From positions 1 through 14,847 of the forward strand of contig RECT01000211.1 of NCBI GenBank assembly GCA_007693875.1: 14,847 bases of DNA, given 5' to 3'. A program made the translations under genes and the position numbers. The notes beneath the pieces are model-generated. The model was not told the origin of the DNA and made no database searches. It saw nothing but the letters and a program-made list of their open reading frames with translations. Source of the stretch: Spirulina sp. DLM2.Bin59. Lineage in GTDB: Bacteria > Cyanobacteriota > Cyanobacteriia > Cyanobacteriales > Spirulinaceae. Shown piece by piece: positions 6,787-12,728 of this stretch; positions within the stretch are counted from its first letter, which is position 1, and each line of letters begins with the position of its first letter.

Positions 6787-7098
6787 ATGGCAGAACCAAC
6801 ACTGCAAGATGCTCAAAGCAAAAAAATGGTTGCCGGTATCCTCGGCATTCTACTGGGTACTTTCGGAATTCACAAGTTTATCTTAGGCTACACCAACGAG
6901 GGATTAGTGATGCTCCTCGTTTCGGTCTTGTGTCCTGTGATTGGTACAGTTGGTGCTTGCTTGGTCATTCCCCTCGTCCTCTGGATTGCCCCGGTGGTGA
7001 TCTGGGGCATTGGCTTGGCGGAGGGGATTATCTACTTGACGAAATCCGATGAGGAGTTTCTGAATACCTATCTGCTAGGGAAAAAAGGCTGGTTTTAG
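6787..7098 (+). CDS. TM2 domain-containing membrane protein
   Basis: The 103-residue protein has the TM2 signature: a charged lead (QSKKMVA), then GILLGTFGIHKFILGYTNEG linking two hydrophobic helices. A second hydrophobic block (GTVGACLVIPLVLWIAPVVIWGIGLAEGIIYL) follows, with a short charged tail. The GxxGxHKFxLG core and the G-rich second helix match TM2 proteins, which are inner-membrane proteins of unknown biochemical role. The start ATG 6787 has CGGAG about 11 bases upstream, a rather long spacing. The gene is followed after 13 bases by the DUF2752 gene, so the two are very likely one transcript. Confidence 0.88.
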   Translation: MAEPTLQDAQSKKMVAGILGILLGTFGIHKFILGYTNEGLVMLLVSVLCPVIGTVGACLVIPLVLWIAPVVIWGIGLAEGIIYLTKSDEEFLNTYLLGKKGWF

Positions 7099-7111
7099 GC
7101 CGCCGTTGGCA

Positions 7112-7627
7112 ATGGGTGAGCATGGAATTGTGGTTGTTATGGCTTTTGGCACAGTGAAAACCCGTCGATTTGTGGGGTTGCGCGGGTTGGCGATCGCCCT
7201 CGCCATTGCCCCCCTCCCCGCTGCCTGGCTCTATAACCGCTTTGCCCAAGACCATCTTAGTCAATGCCCCTTTCAGGCCCGTTTCGGCTTCCCCAGCCCA
7301 AGCTGTGGCCTGACCCGATCCATCCTGGCCCTGCTCCGGGGTGATTGGGTGCAGGCCTTCAGTTATCATGCCTTTGGCCCGCTGATGGTGGCGATCGCCG
7401 CCCTTGTTGTGCTCCACAGCAGCCTAGAACTCTACTATCAACGTCCCCTTGGGGCATTTTATACGCGCCTCTCCTTCCAGATCACCGTCCTTGTAGGGGG
7501 GTTGTTTCTCTCAATCGCCTACTATGGCCTGCGCCTCTATCTGCGCTATTTCACCGCCGACCTCCCTTCTTGGATTGTCGATCATACCCTGGGCCAGTGG
7601 CTCATCTGGGGAGCGCGATCGCTCTAG
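7112..7627 (+). CDS. DUF2752 family membrane protein
   Basis: The 171-residue protein (from ATG 7112) has a hydrophobic N-terminal helix. The DUF2752 signature follows: C52-P-F, then S-C65-G-L-T-R, L-x-x-GDW and a histidine (SYHAFGPL). Three further hydrophobic segments come after it. The invariant CP...CGLTR...GD...H pattern suggests a conserved functional site, but no function is established. Start choice is uncertain: TTG 7106, ATG 7112 and ATG 7139 are all in frame and none has a strong Shine-Dalgarno. The gene lies 13 bases after the TM2 stop. TM2 and DUF2752 genes are known to me as neighbours in various bacteria (memory, not checked), which supports a functional link. Confidence 0.85.
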   Translation: MGEHGIVVVMAFGTVKTRRFVGLRGLAIALAIAPLPAAWLYNRFAQDHLSQCPFQARFGFPSPSCGLTRSILALLRGDWVQAFSYHAFGPLMVAIAALVVLHSSLELYYQRPLGAFYTRLSFQITVLVGGLFLSIAYYGLRLYLRYFTADLPSWIVDHTLGQWLIWGARSL

Positions 7628-7654
7628 CCGCCTATCAACTCTGAGGATTCGATC

Positions 7655-7894
7655 ATGTCTCCCCGCCACCGTTGGAAACAACCCCTCTGCTTTGGTGTTC
7701 TGGGTCTAACCTACTTTGTGGTGATGGCCCAGATTCCCGTCATCCTCCCGTTAAAATTGCCCCTAGCCGCCCTGCCGCTTCAGATAGCGGCCTTGGGCTA
7801 TGTGGCTTGGTATTGGCAACGGCGATCGCACCGGGCTGAATTTAAAGCACCTTCTCCAAAAACTGTTGGGCGCGATCGCTCTTGGGCTGAGTGA
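7655..7894 (+). CDS. Small two-TM membrane protein, hypothetical
   Basis: This 79-residue ORF starts at ATG 7655 with TGAGGA (7642-7647) 7 bases upstream, the best ribosome site of the local cluster. The protein has two hydrophobic segments (about residues 12-31 and 35-54) and a basic, polar tail. I recognise no domain. It follows the DUF2752 stop by 27 bases on the same strand, so it probably belongs to the same transcript. Its last 53 bases (7842-7894) overlap the 3' end of the convergent ABC ATPase gene, and this tail may be less constrained than the TM part. Spurious coding cannot be excluded, but the ribosome site and helices argue for a real gene. Confidence 0.6.
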   Translation: MSPRHRWKQPLCFGVLGLTYFVVMAQIPVILPLKLPLAALPLQIAALGYVAWYWQRRSHRAEFKAPSPKTVGRDRSWAE

Positions 7895-8600
7895 AAAATT
7901 CACTGGGGGGGGCATCTTCGGCCACTTTGCCGCCATCCAGGAAGAAAATCCGATGGGCAACCTCACGGGCGAACCCCATTTCATGGGTGACGATCGCCAT
8001 GGTCATCCCCGTTAGGGATACCGCCTTGATCACATCAAGCACCTCTTTCACCATTTCCGGATCCAGGGCTGAGGTGGGTTCATCAAAGAGCATGGCTTTG
8101 GGTTCCATGGCCAGGGCGCGGGCGATCGCCACCCGCTGCTTTTGGCCGCCGGATAATTTCGAGGGATAAACATCGGCTTTTTCTGCTAACCCCACACGGG
8201 CGAGTAATTGTTGGGCTTTTTCCGCCGCCACCGCCTTGGGCAACTGTTTGACTTTAACCGGGGCATACATGACATTTTGCAAAACAGTCATGTGGGGGAA
8301 GAGGTGAAAATGCTGAAACACCATGCCGACATTTTGGCGCATTTTCATCACATCTACCCCCGGCGCAGTGATGTCTGTGCCATCAATATAGATCTTGCCG
8401 GAGGTGGGTTTTTCCAGCAGATTTAAACAGCGCAAAAATGTCGATTTTCCACAGCCGGAAGGGCCGATAATCGCCACCACTTCGCCCCGATGGATTTCCG
8501 TGGTGATTTCCCGCAAGACTTTGAGACTCCCAAAGGATTTATAAAGGCGATCCACGGCGATCGCCACCTCCTGCTGTTGCCCATGATCACTAACGCTCAT
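7842..8600 (-). CDS. Polar amino-acid ABC transporter, ATP-binding protein (GlnQ-like)
   Basis: The 252-residue ATPase powers uptake through the permease encoded upstream. All motifs are intact: Walker A GPSGCGKST (46-54), Q-loop Q96 in VFQHFHLFP, signature LSGGQ (149-153), Walker B with D173 and E174 (LFDEPTSALD), and switch H206. The FQHFHLFPHMTVLQN segment and length match the GlnQ/HisP/BgtA group for polar amino acids. ATG 8600 has GGAGG 5 bases upstream (minus strand, 8606-8610). It is the last gene of a three-gene reverse-strand operon, 75 bases after the permease gene. Its 3' end overlaps the small membrane-protein ORF. Confidence 0.95.
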   Translation of the reverse strand: MSVSDHGQQQEVAIAVDRLYKSFGSLKVLREITTEIHRGEVVAIIGPSGCGKSTFLRCLNLLEKPTSGKIYIDGTDITAPGVDVMKMRQNVGMVFQHFHLFPHMTVLQNVMYAPVKVKQLPKAVAAEKAQQLLARVGLAEKADVYPSKLSGGQKQRVAIARALAMEPKAMLFDEPTSALDPEMVKEVLDVIKAVSLTGMTMAIVTHEMGFAREVAHRIFFLDGGKVAEDAPPSEFFTQPKSDRAQQFLEKVL

Positions 8601-8675
8601 TCTTGCCTCCTTGCCAAATCACAATTCATGCCAATGCCCTGCCGTTTTGCTTCAGCTTTATGGATGTTTAACGCC

Positions 8676-9422
8676 TTAACTACTGCGGTGTAGCCGTCGC
8701 TCCAAGGCATGGGCCGCTAGGGTCAGCACCATCACCATGGCATAGTAAACCAGTCCCACAATTAACAGTGGCTCAAAATAAACATATTTTTGAGCACCGA
8801 CAATCTGCGCCCGACGTAGTAAATCCTGCGCCCCAATGGTTGACACCAATGAGGAATCCTTGAGCAAGGCAATGGTTTCATTCACCAAAGCCGGCAGAAT
8901 ATTCTTCACCGCTTGGGGCAGAATAATATCCAACATCATCGGTTTATAGGTGACACCCAAGGACATTGCCGCCTCGGTCTGGCCCCGATCCACCGCCAAG
9001 ATTCCCGCCCGGATCACCTCTGAAACATAGGCCCCCGCATTGAGGGAAAAGGTCAAAACCCCCGCTTGTAGGGGTTGGATATTAAAACCAGTAAGCTGGG
9101 GTGTGGCGAAATAGATCACCGACAGCGTCACCAACAAAGGCACACCTCGAAAAATTGAGGTGTAGGCCATGCCAAACCAGTAGAGGGGCTTGAAGCTGGA
9201 GATTTTGAAGAGGGCGAGAATTGTGCCCCAAATGAAGCCGAAGAAGAGGGAGATCAGGGTGAATTGGAGTGTCACCCAGAGGCCGGTAAGAATGAACGGT
9301 AAGCTGGGGGCGATCGCTGCAAAGTCCAACTTCAAATCAGCGAGCAATAGGGGAAATTCGGGAACCCGTTCAGGGGCAAAGATCATCATTAATGACTCGC
9401 TATTCTCCAGCTTGTTCAGCAT
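8676..9422 (-). CDS. Polar amino-acid ABC transporter, permease protein
   Basis: The 248-residue inner-membrane protein belongs to the HisM/GlnP permease family. It has an N-terminal loop, then hydrophobic segments beginning near residue 40. FRGVPLLV (91-98) is the usual sequence of this family, and the cytoplasmic EAA loop runs EAAMSLG (150-156), which contacts the ATPase. ATG 9422 is chosen over the in-frame TTG 9434 because GAGGA sits 5 bases upstream. The start lies inside the end of the substrate-binding-protein gene (23-base overlap), implying translational coupling. As the only permease gene here it would have to form a homodimer. Confidence 0.93.
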   Translation of the reverse strand: MLNKLENSESLMMIFAPERVPEFPLLLADLKLDFAAIAPSLPFILTGLWVTLQFTLISLFFGFIWGTILALFKISSFKPLYWFGMAYTSIFRGVPLLVTLSVIYFATPQLTGFNIQPLQAGVLTFSLNAGAYVSEVIRAGILAVDRGQTEAAMSLGVTYKPMMLDIILPQAVKNILPALVNETIALLKDSSLVSTIGAQDLLRRAQIVGAQKYVYFEPLLIVGLVYYAMVMVLTLAAHALERRLHRSS

Positions 9423-10212
9423 AGTAGTCCTCAAACCACTTTTTAATCAGGGCTTCAAGGGTACCGTTCGCTTTCATGTCTTGAAGAACGGCTTCAAATT
9501 TTTCGCGCAATTCGGAGCCTTTGGGGAAGGCGATCGCCGAGCCAGAGGCCTCCTCGCCGCCGTCAAGGGTGGTAAATTCTAAATCGGGGTTATTGGCAAT
9601 GTAGCCCTTCGCCACCGTATCCTCCACAATGGCCGCATCAATGCGCCCGGCTTTCATTTCCTGGATCAGTTCACTGATCTTGTTCCGAGATTCCAGGGTG
9701 ATATTGCCAATTTCCTCCGCTTTTTCCCGGGCTTCGTTCTCCTGAATCGAACCCAGTTGTACCCCTACGGTTTTACCGACCAGATCATCATAGGTCTTGA
9801 ACCCAGAGCCTGCCTTGGCCACAATCGTATTTTTCGCGTCGTAATAAATACTGGAAAAATCAACATTCTCCTTCCGCTCTGCGGTGGGGGTCATTCCCGC
9901 CATGGCAAAGTCGGCCCGTCCCGCCTGGAGTGCGGGAATAATGCCGTTAAAGTCCATGTCTTGGATCTCTAACTCGTACCCCAGCTCCTCGGTGATATAG
10001 GTGGCAATATCAATATCAAACCCAACGGGCTTGCCGTCGCCCCGCTCCGTTTCAAAAAACTCGTAGGGGGGGTAATCCGCAGAGGTGGCCATCACCAACT
10101 TGTTACCATCGCTGGCCGTTCCGCCGTTGCTGCCACAGCCGGCGATCGCACTCACCAACAACGATGAAGAGAGGGCCAAGGCAACCAAAAAATTTCTACG
10201 TCTCATCAGCAT
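9400..10212 (-). CDS. Amino-acid ABC transporter substrate-binding lipoprotein
   Basis: The precursor is 270 residues. RRR is followed by a hydrophobic helix and the lipobox IAGC, giving a lipid-modified Cys26, so the protein should be anchored on the periplasmic face of the inner membrane. The mature part is a type II (SBP_bac_3) binding fold starting at VMATSADYPPYEF and GFDIDIA. The ligand-gripping TPTAER (R113) and VEDTV (D178) are present; family knowledge says the Arg holds the amino-acid carboxylate and the Asp the amino group. Ligand specificity cannot be read. Starts at ATG 10212 or 10206 are both plausible; the TTG at 10236 only lengthens the signal region. It is the first gene of the operon, 137 bases after gdhA on the same strand. 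Confidence 0.93.
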   Translation of the reverse strand: MLMRRRNFLVALALSSSLLVSAIAGCGSNGGTASDGNKLVMATSADYPPYEFFETERGDGKPVGFDIDIATYITEELGYELEIQDMDFNGIIPALQAGRADFAMAGMTPTAERKENVDFSSIYYDAKNTIVAKAGSGFKTYDDLVGKTVGVQLGSIQENEAREKAEEIGNITLESRNKISELIQEMKAGRIDAAIVEDTVAKGYIANNPDLEFTTLDGGEEASGSAIAFPKGSELREKFEAVLQDMKANGTLEALIKKWFEDYYAEQAGE

Positions 10213-10288
10213 TAGGTATCTGCAAAAAACTAGCAAGAGCAGAGTTTACCAAAATTTATGCTCTAGAATCGTAGTAAATGTTGCAGTA

Positions 10289-10336
10289 GGGGCGAAAAAT
10301 TTTTCGCCCCAATCTTTCGCCCCAATCTTTCGCCCC
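10289..10336. repeat. 22-bp perfect palindrome plus tandem GGGGCGAAAGATT units
   Basis: GGGGCGAAAAA (10289-10299) is followed at once by its exact complement TTTTTCGCCCC (10300-10310). Two identical 13-base copies of AATCTTTCGCCCC follow (10311-10323 and 10324-10336). Read on the minus strand this is two GGGGCGAAAGATT units leading into the palindrome. It lies just past the gdhA stop (10350-10352) and could end gdhA transcription before the ABC operon. A related copy is at 6251-6277. Confidence 0.7.
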
Positions 10337-10349
10337 CCGTAAAGTTGGA

Positions 10350-11681
10350 TTAGCTCAAATAATCATCCTGGGTTCCCTTCGCATCCAACGCTTCCCCTAA
10401 ACGGTTGAGGGCATGGACATAGGCCGCCGTGCGCATCGAAATGGATTTTTCCTGGGCGATCGCCCAAGTGGCCTCCGTTTCCGCCACCATTTTGGTTTTA
10501 AGGCGATCGTCAATTTCCGCCTCCGTCCAATAAAAACCATTGCGGTTTTGCACCCATTCAAAATAACTCACCGTCACGCCCCCCGCATTCACCAAAATAT
10601 CCGGGAAGACCAAAATACCTCGGGCATCGAGGATCTCGTCTGCCCCTGAGGTGATCGGGCCATTGGCCACCTCGAAAATATACCGGGCTTGGATCTCGCC
10701 AGCATTGGCCGCCGTAATTTGATTCTCCAAGGCAGCGGGGATCAACACATCCACATCCAGCTTTAACAGATCGGCATTGCTGATAATTTCCTCGCCAATA
10801 TTGCAGACCGTATCTTGGCAATAAATGGATTGAATGCTGTGGCGTTGCAGCCTCTCCCCACGAGAATCGCGTTTATACTCGCGAATTTTAGGAATATCCA
10901 ACCCCTGGGAAGCATAAATGCCCCCCTCCGAATCACTCACCGCCACCACCCGATAGCCCCCTTGGTGGAGGAAGGTGGCCAGGGCTGCCCCCGCATTGCC
11001 AAACCCTTGGATCGCCACGGTGGTATTGCTGGGCTGTTGATCCAACTTGGGCAACAGGTGGGTAATGACGTGATAGGCTCCCATGGCCGTTGCCGTATTC
11101 CGGCCTTGACTGCCCCCCAGGGCCAGGGGTTTCCCCGTCACTACCCCCGGACTGGCCTTGCGCTTAATAATCGAATACTGATCCATCATCCAGCCCATTA
11201 CCATCGCATTGGTGTAGACATCGGGGGCGAGGATGTCAATATCAGGGCCAATGAAATCGGCGATCGCATCAATATAGCCCCGACTGAGCCGCTCCAATTC
11301 ATGGCGCGACAATTCCTTGGGGTTGAGGGTAATTCCCCCCTTCGCCCCCCCAAAGGGCAAATTCAACAACGCACATTTAAACGTCATCCAAAAGGCTAAG
11401 GATTGCACCTCATCCAAGGCAACATGGGGATGGTAGCGCACGCCCCCCTTACCGGGGCCACGGGTGTCATCGTAGCGAACGCGATAGCCCTGAAACACCC
11501 GCAACGAGCCATCATCCATCCGCACGGGAATCGAAACACTTAGGCTTGCCTTGGGAAATCTTAACCGTCCTAGGGCATCATTGGAGAGGGCAACATGGTG
11601 CAGGGCTTTTTCTAAGCGACTGCTGGCATCACTCAAGAGGGAGAGTTGATTGGCGTTGTGGGCAGGGGCTTGGCTGGTCAT
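10350..11681 (-). CDS. gdhA: Glutamate dehydrogenase (Glu/Leu/Phe/Val family)
   Basis: The enzyme interconverts 2-oxoglutarate plus ammonium and glutamate using NAD(P)(H). The 443-residue protein shows GPGKGGVRYHP (75-85), the catalytic-lysine motif PFGGAKGGI (K114), the catalytic Asp in APDVYTN (D154) and the nucleotide-binding GFGNAG (226-231). Strand beta-2 ends in VSDSEGG (D250); an SDS turn is often seen in NADP-type enzymes, but I would not decide the cofactor from this. ATG 11681 is chosen because GAGG (minus strand, 11687-11690) lies 5 bases upstream. ATG 11714 and TTG 11747 are in frame but lack a good Shine-Dalgarno, and TTG 11747 lies beyond the NtcA-type site. It shares the strand with the downstream amino-acid importer. 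Confidence 0.95.
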   Translation of the reverse strand: MTSQAPAHNANQLSLLSDASSRLEKALHHVALSNDALGRLRFPKASLSVSIPVRMDDGSLRVFQGYRVRYDDTRGPGKGGVRYHPHVALDEVQSLAFWMTFKCALLNLPFGGAKGGITLNPKELSRHELERLSRGYIDAIADFIGPDIDILAPDVYTNAMVMGWMMDQYSIIKRKASPGVVTGKPLALGGSQGRNTATAMGAYHVITHLLPKLDQQPSNTTVAIQGFGNAGAALATFLHQGGYRVVAVSDSEGGIYASQGLDIPKIREYKRDSRGERLQRHSIQSIYCQDTVCNIGEEIISNADLLKLDVDVLIPAALENQITAANAGEIQARYIFEVANGPITSGADEILDARGILVFPDILVNAGGVTVSYFEWVQNRNGFYWTEAEIDDRLKTKMVAETEATWAIAQEKSISMRTAAYVHALNRLGEALDAKGTQDDYLS

Positions 11682-12011
11682 GGTTGCCTCGGTTGACAGG
11701 GGATCTATCTTCATTAGACTCGTTAAAAACGGTATAAAAATATACAAATAACAAAAATTAATAAAAAATTATTTCCCCCCACGGGGTAATTTTGCTCTGT
11801 TTGCTCCGGTGGCGATCGCCCACCCCAGAAAACCAAAGCAAGGGCTAATCCAACCCGGCAAAAGAGCCGCTAAATTTGCCATACTGCAAAGGATCCCTGA
11901 TCAAAATATAGACTGCTGCACATCCAATCCGCTTAATCCAGCAGATCCCCCGCTACAGAATCCCTTAGATTGTCAAATACCCCTTTATTTCTATCCCGTT
12001 GAGCTAACCCG
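11682..12011. other. 330-base divergent intergenic region between gdhA and the DUF4126 gene
   Basis: The gdhA-proximal part (about 11731-11773) is very AT-rich and holds the NtcA-type palindrome. A short CCCC-AC-GGGG hairpin at about 11777-11786 and one HIP1 site (11812-11819) follow. A TATAGA (11907-11912) could be a -10 for the DUF4126 gene, but no -35 sits at proper spacing. A 68-codon frame at 11809-12015 looks non-coding. I see no RNA gene or mobile element. Confidence 0.6.
11732..11745 (-). promoter_or_regulatory. NtcA-type binding site upstream of gdhA
   Basis: GTATA-AAAA-TATAC is a perfect 14-base palindrome that fits the cyanobacterial NtcA consensus GTA-N8-TAC exactly. Its centre is at 11738.5. 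With the usual class II geometry (about 41 bases from site centre to start), transcription would begin near 11697, about 16 bases before ATG 11681 and its ribosome site. The expected -10 place (about 11702-11709, minus strand GATAGATC) is only a weak match. NtcA is the global nitrogen regulator, and gdhA assimilates ammonium, so the context fits. GTA-N8-TAC occurs by chance about once per 4,096 positions. Confidence 0.6.
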
Positions 12012-12653
12012 GTGAATCCCTTTCTCCTCTTGATTGGTATTTTGGCCGCCCTTTCTGCCTCCGCAGCGGCAGGGATGCGCATCGCCTTGCCCCTGTTGCT
12101 GATCGGGCTACTCCAGGATGACCTTTGGAGCACCGTCCCGATCTTGGATTGGCTACCTCCCCAGGTGGTGGTGGGGGTGCTCACCAGTTGGTCTTTATTT
12201 GAAATGTTTGCTTCAAAGCGGCAGTTAGGGCAACGGGTGAATCAATTGGTGCAGTTGGGGTTTAGCCCCATTGTCGGGGCGGTGATGGCTGTGACGGCAA
12301 TGAACCTCACCTCGTTAGATTTTGAGCCGGTGTGGATCATCGCCATTGTCGGGGGCTTGTTAGCCTTTGTGTTGAAGTTAGTGCAGGTGGGCTGGTTCTT
12401 TCGGCTTCAGGGGTTGCCGCTCTGGGTGATTTTGTTGGAGGATCTACTGTGCATTTTCCTCGTCTTTTTTGCCCTCAAAGCACCCCAACAGGGGGGACTG
12501 ATTGCCATGCTGCTCCTCTGGCTCTCGGTGCGGAGTTCGGGGGCTTGGTATCGCTGGTATCGGGGCAAGGACCGGCTGCCGGATTCCCCCTCACTCCCTC
12601 AATCCCCCTCTCCCAAAAACGGGAAAGGGGGAACAAGGGACTTGGATGGGTAG
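12012..12653 (+). CDS. DUF4126 family membrane protein
   Basis: The 213-residue protein begins at GTG 12012, with a GAG about 8 bases upstream. It starts with the glycine/alanine-rich helix ALSASAAAGMRIALPLLLIGLL typical of DUF4126, then further hydrophobic segments near residues 50-65, 80-98, 108-128 and 138-175. It is an integral membrane protein with no established function. The last ~27 residues (from about DRLPDSPSLPQ to the end) are Pro/Ser/Gly-rich and encoded by a C-rich dispersed repeat with a hairpin (12604-12631), so the natural C-terminus was probably shorter. The gene is divergent from gdhA and followed after 75 bases by the restriction-modification gene. Confidence 0.82.
   Translation: MNPFLLLIGILAALSASAAAGMRIALPLLLIGLLQDDLWSTVPILDWLPPQVVVGVLTSWSLFEMFASKRQLGQRVNQLVQLGFSPIVGAVMAVTAMNLTSLDFEPVWIIAIVGGLLAFVLKLVQVGWFFRLQGLPLWVILLEDLLCIFLVFFALKAPQQGGLIAMLLLWLSVRSSGAWYRWYRGKDRLPDSPSLPQSPSPKNGKGGTRDLDG
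12604..12631. repeat. Hairpin repeat inside the 3' end of the DUF4126 gene
   Basis: CCCCCTCTCCC (12604-12614) pairs with GGGAAAGGGGG (12621-12631) with one mismatch around a 6-base loop. It resembles dispersed cyanobacterial intergenic repeats but here is translated as the last part of the DUF4126 protein. It could also slow or end transcription ahead of the downstream gene. Confidence 0.55.
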
Positions 12654-12728
12654 ACTTTCCTATCCATGGGGGCGATCGCGCTATGATCACCCCTAGCTGT
12701 CTAACCCATCACGACTGTAGGGGTGAAA

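Noticed and set aside
10815..11399. 194-codon plus-strand frame opposite gdhA
   Set aside because: Lies wholly antisense to a strongly supported gdhA, with no recognisable domain.
11809..12015. 68-codon plus-strand ORF in the gdhA/DUF4126 spacer
   Set aside because: No ribosome site, no hydrophobic or domain pattern, and composition like non-coding DNA.
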